The translations under genes were made by a program, and so were the position numbers. This document shows positions 1 to 5,575 of a DNA stretch of 5,870 nucleotides, one piece after another. The notes below the pieces were generated by a model. It did no database searches. It saw only the letters and a program-made list of their open reading frames with translations, and was not told the DNA's origin. Source of the DNA: JANYGM01 sp043764015 (GTDB taxonomy: Bacteria; Bacteroidota; Bacteroidia; Cytophagales; Thermonemataceae); NCBI GenBank assembly GCA_043764015.1, contig JAYUKY010000006.1, positions 1-5,870 on the forward strand. Direction: 5' to 3'. How positions within the stretch are numbered: the first letter of the stretch is position 1; each line of letters starts with the position of its first letter.

Positions 1-121
1 CATTTTCTAGTATTATTCTAATTTTAGTCATAAGATTTTTTTTCGTAAAGCTACACAAAAATCAATATATTTGCAACGGAACTTTTACAGCAACAAAAAT
101 TCTAAAAACTATAAAAATTAT

Positions 122-156
122 ACTTAGAAAATCACACTTAGAAAATCACACTTAGA
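122..156. repeat. 14-bp tandem direct repeat, two and a half copies
   Basis: The unit ACTTAGAAAATCAC occurs at 122-135 and again, identical, at 136-149. A partial third copy (ACTTAGA) follows at 150-156 before the sequence diverges. The repeat lies in non-coding DNA about 240 bp upstream of tRNA-Gly. It merges on its right into the CTTDG motif array, so the two probably belong to one repetitive intergenic element. Function is unknown. Confidence 0.85.
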
Positions 157-209
157 TTTAACTTTGTATTTCTTAGTGTAATCTTGTGCCTACTTAGCGT
201 TCTTAGTGG
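151..209. repeat. Array of CTTAG/CTTTG/CTTGT motifs spaced 9-11 bp
   Basis: Related pentamers start at 151 (CTTAG), 162 (CTTTG), 172 (CTTAG), 183 (CTTGT), 193 (CTTAG) and 202 (CTTAG), giving intervals of 11, 10, 11, 10 and 9 bp. Most are followed by a T/G-rich trinucleotide, as in CTTAGTG and CTTAGCG. The spacing is close to one helical turn and continues the CTTAG of the preceding 14-bp repeat. The array is seen directly; any role is inference. It could be a degenerate dispersed intergenic repeat or a phased protein-binding array. Confidence 0.55.
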
Positions 210-299
210 TAAAACATATTAGAATAGCAAATTTTTCTCTTTGATTTTCAATTTGTTAAGTATTTTTTTTTAAAAAGACAGAAAAAAAGCTAAATAAAA

Positions 300-330
300 T
301 TTGTAAGTACAAAAAAAGTTCTTACCTTTG
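300..330 (+). promoter_or_regulatory. Bacteroidetes-type promoter for the tRNA genes
   Basis: The -33 element TTTG (300-303) and the -7 element TACCTTTG (323-330, matching TAnnTTTG) are separated by 19 nt. This fits the consensus for the primary sigma factor of Bacteroidetes. Transcription would start near 337, about 60 nt before the mature end of tRNA-Gly. No separate good match lies before tRNA-Leu, so both tRNAs are probably made from this promoter as one precursor. Confidence 0.7.
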
Positions 331-396
331 CATCACTTTAAATGGTAGATGTCTAAAGATAAAAAAATAAAAACTAAACTTACATCAAAGTAATAA

Positions 397-469
397 GCGA
401 AAGTAGCTCAGCTGGTAGAGCGCGACCTTGCCAAGGTCGAGGTCGCGGGTTCGAACCCCGTCTTTCGCT
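397..469 (+). tRNA. tRNA-Gly (anticodon GCC)
   Basis: The cloverleaf is complete and 73 nt long. The acceptor stem GCGAAAG (397-403) pairs perfectly with CTTTCGC (462-468), followed by discriminator T469. The D-arm region is AGCTCAGCTGGTAGAGC. The anticodon stem CGACC/GGTCG encloses the loop TTGCCAA, which puts GCC at 430-432 and reads glycine codons GGC and GGU. The T-arm has the standard TTCGAAC loop with one G-U pair at the base of its stem. CCA is not encoded, so it must be added after transcription. The U73 discriminator agrees with a bacterial tRNA-Gly. Confidence 0.97.
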
Positions 470-564
470 CACATAAATAGAAAAAATATACTTTTCATTT
501 TATTAAAAATGACTAAAGTCCCTGTAGTTTTCATAAGAAATGACTTCCATTTTTGGTAGTTTTT

Positions 565-650
565 GCCGAGATGGTGGAATTGGTAGACACGCAGGACTTA
601 AAATCCTGTGAGAGTTAAATCTCGTACGGGTTCGACCCCCGTTCCCGGTA
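565..650 (+). tRNA. tRNA-Leu (anticodon UAA)
   Basis: This is an 86-nt class II tRNA. The anticodon stem CAGGA/TCCTG encloses the loop CTTAAAA, giving anticodon TAA at 599-601, which reads UUA and UUG. A long variable arm with the stem GAGA/TCTC (610-613 with 620-623) identifies it as a leucine-type class II tRNA. The T-arm is ACGGG-TTCGACC-CCCGT. The acceptor stem GCCGAGA (565-571) pairs with TCCCGGT (643-649) through a G-U at the first pair, as in E. coli tRNA-Leu(UAA), but has an A-C mismatch at the fifth pair (569 with 645). The discriminator is A650 and CCA is not encoded. Confidence 0.95.
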
Positions 651-655
651 CAAAA

Positions 656-710
656 TAATAAAAAAACCTTATAAAAAACTTATTAGTTTATTTGTAAGGT
701 TTTTTTATTA
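656..710 (+). terminator. Intrinsic terminator after the tRNA genes
   Basis: An inverted repeat pairs 656-675 with 691-710. It runs through A7-CCTTA on the left and TAAGG-T7 on the right, with one G-T pair (672 with 694) and a 15-nt loop. The T7 tract at 700-706 lies directly behind the short GC part of the stem. It begins six bases after the end of tRNA-Leu and suits termination of the tRNA transcript. The flanking A and T runs are symmetric, so it could also act on transcription arriving from the minus-strand rhodanese gene. Confidence 0.75.
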
Positions 711-716
711 GAGAAA

Positions 717-759
717 TGTAGGCATTTAATAAAATAAAATGCCTACATTAATTTTTTTT
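717..759. terminator. Second hairpin between the convergent tRNA and rhodanese genes
   Basis: A perfect 11-bp stem pairs TGTAGGCATTT (717-727) with AAATGCCTACA (737-747) around a 9-nt loop. On the + strand a run of eight T (752-759) follows four bases later, so it could be a backup terminator for the tRNA operon. On the minus strand it begins 26 nt past the stop of the rhodanese gene and is followed by TTTCTC, a weaker U-tract, so it may also end that transcript. Confidence 0.6.
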
Positions 760-772
760 AATCCTAAAAATC

Positions 773-1081
773 TTAGTTTGCCTTTTCTTGTTCCATATAG
801 CCCAAAATACCCCCTAAAAGATTACGGACTTTTGTGTAACCTTGCGTTTCCAAGAATTGCTTTGCTCTGGCACTTCTTGCGCCAGATTTGCAATGAATAA
901 TCAGTTCTTGCTCCTTGAAATTGTCTATTTCAGCAAGTCTATCAGGAAGGCTACCAAGTGGTATAAGTGTTGCACCAATATTTTTTTCTTCAAATTCCCA
1001 CTCTTCTCTGACATCAATAATATTGAGTATTTCGCCACTAGAAAGACGCTCGTGAAGTTCTTTTGATGTTATATCATCCAT
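773..1081 (-). CDS. Single-domain rhodanese-like sulfurtransferase
   Basis: This 102-residue protein is one rhodanese domain with no signal peptide, so it should be cytoplasmic. The family transfers sulfane sulfur through a cysteine persulfide. Visible hallmarks are DVREEWEF (residues 23-30), where the DVRE signature sits near the N-terminus; the strand and active-site loop IIHCKSGARS (61-70) with catalytic Cys64; the helix ARAKQFLETQGY (71-82) that follows it; and the closing motif LLGGILGY (88-95), in place of the commoner GGIxAW. The six-residue loop Cys64-Lys-Ser-Gly-Ala-Arg69 is the length expected for sulfurtransferases of the GlpE/PspE type rather than Cdc25-like phosphatases. Length is normal for the family. 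The only convincing start is ATG at 1081, preceded by A-rich sequence without a Shine-Dalgarno motif. It stands alone, with a hairpin just past its end. The physiological sulfur acceptor cannot be told from sequence. Confidence 0.93.
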   Translation of the reverse strand: MDDITSKELHERLSSGEILNIIDVREEWEFEEKNIGATLIPLGSLPDRLAEIDNFKEQELIIHCKSGARSARAKQFLETQGYTKVRNLLGGILGYMEQEKAN

Positions 1082-1179
1082 AGTTGATTTGTTTTTAGTT
1101 TTATTCCTAGAAAAAATGATTTTGAAAAGATTGATTATTTTGGTGATTATACGCTTTTAAATGATAATTTTGAACAGTA

Positions 1180-1187
1180 CAAATATA
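1180..1187 (-). promoter_or_regulatory. Possible -7 element for the rhodanese gene
   Basis: On the minus strand TATATTTG (1187 down to 1180) matches the Bacteroidetes -7 consensus TAnnTTTG exactly. It lies in the 158-nt gap between the nuclease gene and the rhodanese gene, and would give a leader of roughly 90 nt. No clear TTTG is present at the proper distance upstream, where only TTTC-like sequence is visible, so the call is tentative. If real, it would uncouple the rhodanese gene from the nuclease gene. Confidence 0.4.
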
Positions 1188-1239
1188 ACGAAAAAAAGCA
1201 AGAAACAGTAAAATTATGATTTTGATGAAAGAAATAGCA

Positions 1240-2121
1240 TTAAAGTTTATTGATTTCTTCTTCTGAAAGTCCAGTGATTTTGGAGATTTTTTTGGTAGTT
1301 TCACCATCCAGTTTGAGCACAGTCGCAATTGAAATAAGTGTGTTTTTCTTTTCTATTCTACCTATTTCAATCCCTTGCTCAATCCCTTGCTTAATAAATC
1401 TTTCTGCACTTTCTTCTACTGCTGTATCAACTACATTCTTAAAATCTCGGGCATATTTCAGGCTGTCTTGGTAAGCTATCTGCTGTTGTGGTGTATAATT
1501 GGCTATTTCTGCTTTACCAAAAAGTTTTAGAAAAACTTTCTCTTTAATTTTCGTAGGAACATCATCTAATAAATAAAGGTTTTTAAGTACAAACATCCAT
1601 TTATCCAAACGAGTGGTTAGCTCGTGTTCTTTTTTGGTAAATTTGGGCATTTCAATATAAATAAAACGCAAATTCTCATTAAAAACAGTACAATATTTCT
1701 TGTTCATCATTTGCACATCTGTAATAACATCATTTTGAAGGTCGTCAAACACGAAATCCATTATAGAAATGGTATAAACGGGGTTTAGCTTAAAATTCCA
1801 GTCGCCTTTTATTGCTTGTTCTTGTATTGCAAAAGTAGCATAATACAAACTTCTATCTTTAAAGTGTTTTTGCTTGGCTTTTTGAAGTTCTACAATGAAT
1901 TTATCCCCTTTTTCGTTTTCGCAATAAAGGTCAAAAATAGCTTTCCTGTCTTCTTGCGCATTGCCTAAATGCTCCGTTTTGAGGAATTTTATCTTTTTTA
2001 TTTTGCCTTTTTCAGGTAAAAGTTCTCCTAAAAAATCTTTCAGAATATCCTTAGAACTCTCTTCTCCAAAGATTTTCTTGAACCCAAAATCCGTGAAAAT
2101 ATCCACATAACGCTCTTTCAT
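1240..2121 (-). CDS. Rpn family / PD-(D/E)XK nuclease family putative transposase
   Basis: The protein has 293 residues. Its opening, YVDIFTDFGFKKIFG (residues 5-19), is the hallmark of the large bacterial family of Rpn-like PD-(D/E)XK nucleases (PDDEXK_2 type), often annotated as putative transposases. The nuclease core is visible as Asp64 in AIFDLYC and, after a turn (ENEKGDK), the strand FIVELQKAK with Glu78 and Gln80, the D-ExQ form of the motif. SLYYATFAIQEQ (91-102), NPVYTISIMDF (113-123) and the helical region near 165-205 also fit the family. The C-terminal part has a short Gly-Ile-Glu repeat (KQGIEQGIEIGR, 244-255) and then a helical tail resembling a small DNA-binding-like segment ending GLSEEEINKL. 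E. coli Rpn proteins are DNA endonucleases that promote RecA-independent recombination; the same activity here is inference. No terminal inverted repeats or second transposon gene are visible, so it is not a recognisable insertion sequence. Confidence 0.9.
   Translation of the reverse strand: MKERYVDIFTDFGFKKIFGEESSKDILKDFLGELLPEKGKIKKIKFLKTEHLGNAQEDRKAIFDLYCENEKGDKFIVELQKAKQKHFKDRSLYYATFAIQEQAIKGDWNFKLNPVYTISIMDFVFDDLQNDVITDVQMMNKKYCTVFNENLRFIYIEMPKFTKKEHELTTRLDKWMFVLKNLYLLDDVPTKIKEKVFLKLFGKAEIANYTPQQQIAYQDSLKYARDFKNVVDTAVEESAERFIKQGIEQGIEIGRIEKKNTLISIATVLKLDGETTKKISKITGLSEEEINKL
1367..1390 (-). repeat. 12-bp tandem duplication inside the nuclease gene
   Basis: The + strand 12-mer TCAATCCCTTGC occurs twice in perfect tandem (1367-1378 and 1379-1390). 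On the coding strand it encodes the in-frame KQGIEQGIE segment just before the C-terminal helical tail. Twelve is a multiple of three, so changes in copy number would lengthen or shorten this linker without breaking the frame. Confidence 0.85.
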
Positions 2122-2223
2122 TGAAGTAATATTTAGTTTTTGTAAAAATACGGCTTTTTTGATAATTAATACAACAATAACCTGATTTTTTCTAATCTTA
2201 ATTTTTATTGAGAATTAAATACC

Positions 2224-2259
2224 AAAAAAAGCCTTTCCAAAGTTTGGAAAGGCTTTTTT
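2224..2259 (-). terminator. Strong intrinsic terminator of the PorE-like gene
   Basis: A 16-bp perfect inverted repeat pairs 2225-2240 with 2244-2259 around a 3-nt loop. Its core is GCCTTTCCAAA / TTTGGAAAGGC, and A and T runs extend both sides. Read on the minus strand, the GC-containing stem is followed by seven T. It starts 16 bases past the stop codon of the lipoprotein gene and so ends that transcript. The nuclease gene downstream would therefore need its own promoter or readthrough. Confidence 0.93.
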
Positions 2260-2275
2260 GTAAAAATAATAATAA

Positions 2276-4423
2276 CTATTCAGTTGCACCAGTAATTTTT
2301 ACCTCTGTACGGCGGTTCATACCATTCAAAATATCCATACGTTGTTTATCTTTCAATTTAGTAATAAACTGTTCTGTCAATTTATCACCTTCTTTAAGGT
2401 AAGGATAAAGTGCTGCAAGTTCTTTGCTCACTGTTTTTGGTATTCTCTCACCATAACCTTGTGGTGTAATTCTCTCACGTGCAATACCTTTAGACACAAT
2501 GTAATCTACAGCAGATTGCGCTCTTCTTTGCGCCAAATTATTATTATCTTTATCCACACCTTTATAATCTGTATGAGAACCAAGTTCAATTTTAAGCGTT
2601 GGGTTATCATTCATAAAATTCACCATTTCATTGAGTTTTAAAGCTGATTCTGGAAGAATATCTGCTTTATTAAAGTCATAACGCACTTCTACTTCAAATT
2701 TAGACCCGCCAGTTGTATTGTATTCGTCAAGTCTTATTTCAATAGTAATTACGGTATCAGTAACAGATTTTGTAAGCATTTCAGTAGGTACTTTTCTGCC
2801 TTCCATAGTGAATTTATCACGTTTTGTAAGGTATTTTTCAGTTGCAGCAGCTTTTATTTCAGCAAGATAAGCAAATTGTTCTTCAGAAGTAACTTTCATT
2901 GTATCAGAATAACCACCACTTTTAGTAATAAATTCTTTGATAACTTTCTCACCATCAACCATTTTTACGACTGCACCACCCAAAGGTTTTTCTGTTTTGT
3001 CAAGTCCAACGCCAATAGTTTTGAAAGTAACCGCATAATTAATTCTTTTCTCTCTTGGCTCTGTATTGCGGAAAGTATAAATATCATCATTTCCTTTGCC
3101 ATTTTCACGGTTTGAAGAGAGATAACCAACAGAATCAGTAGTGAAAACCATTGCAAAATCATCCATAGAAGAGTTCACAGGAACACCCATATTGGCAACA
3201 TTTACTTTTTTGCCATCTTTTGTAGCTGCATAAATATCAAGTCCACCAATGCCAGGGTGTCCGTCTGATGCAAAAAACAAACGACCATCATTAGCAAGGA
3301 AAGGGAACATATCATCACCTTCTGTGTTAATGTCATTACCAAGATTTTTTACTTCGCCCCAATTACCATCTTTTTTCTGTTTTGCAGAATACAAATCAGT
3401 ACGTCCATAGCTTTTAGCACCTTTGTCGTCTGTTTCTCTATCAGAAGAGAAATACAATGTTTTTCCATCAGGTGAGAACATTGGAGAGGTGTCAAAAGCC
3501 GCAGATTTTGGTCTTCCGCCCTCATTTTTGCTATAAGATGCTCTATCTTCATCACTACTAATGCCTGGCATAATCACAGGTTCAGACCATTTGTCGTTGA
3601 TGTAGTTAGAAACATAAAGTTTTACACTTTTTTGTCCTTTCTTCTTTCCTTCTTTGTTTCCACGAGCAAAAACCATTGTTTTTCCATCAGGAGAAAACGT
3701 AGCACCAGCTTCATTTACACCAGATGCGACAAGCGCAGGGTCAAAAACCTCACCCGCACTAGCAGGTTTATCAAAACCACCAGCAATACTTGCAGAATAA
3801 ATTCCTGTATAATTAGTGCCTGTTGCGCCAAAAGTACCAGATTTACGTCCAGAGGCAAAATACATTTTATCTTGGAAAGTGCTTGCACCAAATTCTGATG
3901 CAGGAGTATTGACAGCTTCCAAATTTTTCACTTCATAAAAAGAGGGTTTTTTAAGAATTTCGTCAATTTGCTTTAAGTTAGCAAGTTCTTGTTTAGCACG
4001 TTTTTTAAAAATAGGATTTTTTCCTGTTTTTTCATATTTAGCGTATTGTTCTTTTGCTTCTTCATACTTGCCAAGCTCTTCTAATGCAACGGCATAGTAG
4101 ATTTTTGCGTCATCTTTGTCGTCATCAAGATAATTTTCCAATCCTTTTGGTTTTACTATCTCAATATCTTTGTCTTGTACTTTGGCATAAAAGGCTTCAG
4201 CTTCACGAATACGGTTAGTTTTGCGGTAGGATTGCGCTATGTAAAAGTTAGCTTGGTCAGCGTTTGAACCTTCTGCTGCTGCTTTTAGTAAAGGAATTGC
4301 TTTTTCGTACTCACCTTGTTGGTATTTTTTCAATCCTGCTTTATAGCCACCACAAGACGTAAGTAGCGTGCCTGCCAGCGTGGTAGCAAACAACGCAGAA
4401 AATAGATATGATTTGTATTGCAT
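2276..4423 (-). CDS. PorE-like lipoprotein: TPR, PD40 propeller, CRD-like and OmpA C-terminal domains
   Basis: This 715-residue protein starts with a lipoprotein signal peptide; its lipobox Leu21-Thr-Ser-Cys24 gives acylated Cys24. Next come TPR-like helical repeats (about 27-155, for example YQQGEYEKAIPLLKAA), then a WD40-like PD40 beta-propeller (about 165-452) with blades such as ATFSPDGKTMVFA (241-253), PMFSPDGKTLYFSSDR (314-329) and VGYLSSNRENGKGNDDIY (432-449). A carboxypeptidase-regulatory-like beta-sandwich follows (about 463-565). The C-terminal OmpA domain (about 576-713) has RYDFNKADILP, GSHTDYKG with Asp619, and NLAQRRAQS with Arg634, the two residues expected to hold diaminopimelate of peptidoglycan. 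A roughly 40-residue insertion precedes the final NRRTEVKI. This domain order is that of PorE, which links the type IX secretion system to peptidoglycan. PorE paralogues are common in this phylum, so a T9SS role is probable rather than certain. No other T9SS gene adjoins it. Confidence 0.9.
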   Translation of the reverse strand: MQYKSYLFSALFATTLAGTLLTSCGGYKAGLKKYQQGEYEKAIPLLKAAAEGSNADQANFYIAQSYRKTNRIREAEAFYAKVQDKDIEIVKPKGLENYLDDDKDDAKIYYAVALEELGKYEEAKEQYAKYEKTGKNPIFKKRAKQELANLKQIDEILKKPSFYEVKNLEAVNTPASEFGASTFQDKMYFASGRKSGTFGATGTNYTGIYSASIAGGFDKPASAGEVFDPALVASGVNEAGATFSPDGKTMVFARGNKEGKKKGQKSVKLYVSNYINDKWSEPVIMPGISSDEDRASYSKNEGGRPKSAAFDTSPMFSPDGKTLYFSSDRETDDKGAKSYGRTDLYSAKQKKDGNWGEVKNLGNDINTEGDDMFPFLANDGRLFFASDGHPGIGGLDIYAATKDGKKVNVANMGVPVNSSMDDFAMVFTTDSVGYLSSNRENGKGNDDIYTFRNTEPREKRINYAVTFKTIGVGLDKTEKPLGGAVVKMVDGEKVIKEFITKSGGYSDTMKVTSEEQFAYLAEIKAAATEKYLTKRDKFTMEGRKVPTEMLTKSVTDTVITIEIRLDEYNTTGGSKFEVEVRYDFNKADILPESALKLNEMVNFMNDNPTLKIELGSHTDYKGVDKDNNNLAQRRAQSAVDYIVSKGIARERITPQGYGERIPKTVSKELAALYPYLKEGDKLTEQFITKLKDKQRMDILNGMNRRTEVKITGATE

Positions 4424-4514
4424 ATAGGTTGTAAGTTGGTCTTTAATTTACGGTCAATATTTTTTAAATATTTTCTATTATTGCTATTCTAGCTTAGTAG
4501 TAAAATGTTTGTGC

Positions 4515-4546
4515 CAAATATAAGGAAAAAAATTATAAACCACAAA
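4515..4546 (-). promoter_or_regulatory. Bacteroidetes-type promoter of the PorE-like gene
   Basis: On the minus strand the -33 element TTTG (4546-4543) and the -7 element TATATTTG (4522-4515, an exact TAnnTTTG) are 20 nt apart. Transcription would begin near 4508, leaving an A/T-rich leader of about 85 nt before the ATG at 4423. No Shine-Dalgarno sequence precedes that ATG, as is usual in this phylum. Confidence 0.75.
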
Positions 4547-4671
4547 AATTGAAGAAATTTAAACAAAAAAATAAGAAAGATAATGCAGAAATACCTAAAC
4601 CTTACCTTTCTAATAAGCGTTAGGAAAGCATAAACAAAATAATTTTTGACACCTATATAAATGTATGAGTA

Positions 4672-5385
4672 ATGATAAGTATGTCTTTTTTTGAGTACAA
4701 TGATTTTAAGACAAAATGGTGGGCTTTCAAAGAAATGGGCAAAACGCCTAAATTGCTCAAAAAAGTGGTAGGTTTGCGCTTTTGCAAACTTTTGGGAAGT
4801 GGAGGAGATGATGGCTTTAGTATTTTTCCTAATTGGGGCTTATATGCGCTCTTGTGCGTGTGGGAAACGCCAGAAGCCGCCCAGAATTTCTTTAATAATC
4901 ACCCAGTTTTTTTGGATTTTAAGGAAAAAAGCAAGTATTATCAAAATGTTTTCTTAGAAGCCTTGAGTTCTCACGGCAAATGGGACGGTTTAGAGCCGTT
5001 TGAGAACCCCAAAAAGAAGACAGAGGGTAAAATAGTTGTCATCACAAGGGCAAAAATAAAACTCTCAAAAATATGGCAATTTTGGCATTTTGTGCGCCCT
5101 GCTAGTAAAGATATGAAAGGAAAAGATGGCTTAATTTTTTCTGTTGGGATAGGAGAAGTGCCTCTCATTCAGCAAGCTACGTTTAGTATTTGGGAAAATA
5201 CAGAAAAAATGAAAGAATATGCCTATAAAAGCAAACAACATCAGCAAGTTATCCAAAAAACACGAGAAACAGGCTGGTATAGTGAAGAACTTTTTGCCCG
5301 TTTTACTATTATTAGCACAGAAGGAAATTGGGAGAAGTTTAAGAGTTTAAGCGAGGTTTTAGCACAGAAACCTTTAGAACTGTAA
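4672..5385 (+). CDS. crtA: CrtA-like carotenoid monooxygenase (spheroidene monooxygenase family)
   Basis: The 237-residue protein matches the spheroidene monooxygenase (CrtA) family along its whole length. Recognisable blocks are VGLRFCKLLGSGGDDGFS (33-50), NWGLYALLCVWE (54-65), HGKWDGLEPF (101-110), VVITRAKI (122-129), the stretch GLIFSVGIGEVPLIQQATFSIW (153-174), the segment AYKSKQHQQVI (184-194), and WYSEELFARF (202-211). CrtA oxidises C-2 of acyclic carotenoids such as spheroidene; a CrtA-related protein of a marine flavobacterium is known as a carotenoid 2-hydroxylase in myxol synthesis. In a Bacteroidetes genome, 2-hydroxylation of a monocyclic carotenoid is therefore the better guess, as an inference. 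No signal peptide or membrane segment is seen. ATG at 4672 is given; ATG at 4681, three codons on, is equally possible because the family similarity starts near SFF. No carotenoid genes lie beside it here, and no strong promoter or terminator is evident. Confidence 0.88.
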   Translation: MISMSFFEYNDFKTKWWAFKEMGKTPKLLKKVVGLRFCKLLGSGGDDGFSIFPNWGLYALLCVWETPEAAQNFFNNHPVFLDFKEKSKYYQNVFLEALSSHGKWDGLEPFENPKKKTEGKIVVITRAKIKLSKIWQFWHFVRPASKDMKGKDGLIFSVGIGEVPLIQQATFSIWENTEKMKEYAYKSKQHQQVIQKTRETGWYSEELFARFTIISTEGNWEKFKSLSEVLAQKPLEL

Positions 5386-5482
5386 TTAGAATTTTTTTAA
5401 CATTTTTTAAGAGAATAAATGTAAGTTTTTATGATATAAAAAATAAAATAAATGTAATATTTTGCTAAAAAACGTCATTTTA

Positions 5483-5514
5483 TTTGGAGAAATAAAATAC
5501 TTTTCTTAGTTTTG
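5483..5514 (+). promoter_or_regulatory. Bacteroidetes-type promoter upstream of the heptamer-repeat gene
   Basis: The -33 element TTTG (5483-5486) and the -7 element TAGTTTTG (5507-5514, matching TAnnTTTG) are 20 nt apart. The predicted start of transcription is near 5521. The heptamer repeat (5582-5644) therefore lies inside the transcript and not between the promoter elements. Copy-number change would act on translation rather than on promoter spacing. Confidence 0.72.
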
Positions 5515-5530
5515 CACCAGAATTTAAAAA

Positions 5531-5575
5531 ATGAATTCATTTCTTATCCAAACAAATCAAAATAATGATGTTTAA
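5531..5575 (+). other. Possible 14-codon upstream ORF overlapping the next start
   Basis: The first ATG after the predicted transcription start, at 5531, opens a 14-codon frame (MNSFLIQTNQNNDV) that stops at TAA 5573-5575. That stop overlaps the region of the next ATGs (5565 and 5568), in a different frame. It may be a chance ORF or may feed ribosomes to ATG 5565 by coupling. Only the sequence arrangement supports it. Confidence 0.25.

Larger units (their letters stand above)
1..396. other. Non-coding AT-rich region upstream of the tRNA genes
   Basis: I see no credible gene in this stretch on either strand. It contains a 14-bp tandem repeat (122-156), an array of related CTTAG/CTTTG-type motifs (151-209), and a consensus Bacteroidetes promoter for the tRNA genes (300-330). 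Homopolymer A and T runs are frequent. The first 120 bases show only A/T-rich sequence, including an isolated TATATTTG at 66-73 that has no good partner element and no gene behind it. Confidence 0.7.

Noticed and set aside
66..73. TATATTTG resembling a -7 promoter element at the left end
   Set aside because: Only TTTC is found at the -33 distance and no gene follows within 300 bp. It may be chance in AT-rich sequence.
842..1066. Open frame on the + strand opposite the rhodanese gene
   Set aside because: It overlaps a clearly identified rhodanese domain on the minus strand and its translation resembles no protein family.
1107..1328. Minus-strand frame of 73 codons overlapping the 3' end of the nuclease gene
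   Set aside because: It begins inside the nuclease gene in another frame, and its Lys/Ile/Phe-rich content is what AT-rich intergenic DNA yields by chance.
1240..2121. Nuclease gene considered as a complete insertion sequence
   Set aside because: No terminal inverted repeats or target-site duplications are visible around it. The family is named putative transposase mainly by annotation history.
2342..2641. Several open frames of 64-99 codons antisense to, or out of frame with, the PorE-like gene (for example also 2876-3115, 2965-3162, 3349-3555 and 3632-3898)
   Set aside because: All lie inside a 715-codon gene with a continuous domain structure and have no start signals or recognisable content of their own.
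4606..4628. Hairpin CTTTCTAA / TTAGGAAAG with a one-base bulge upstream of the CrtA-like gene
   Set aside because: The stem is short and imperfect, no T-tract follows closely on either strand, and there is no evidence for an attenuator or riboswitch.
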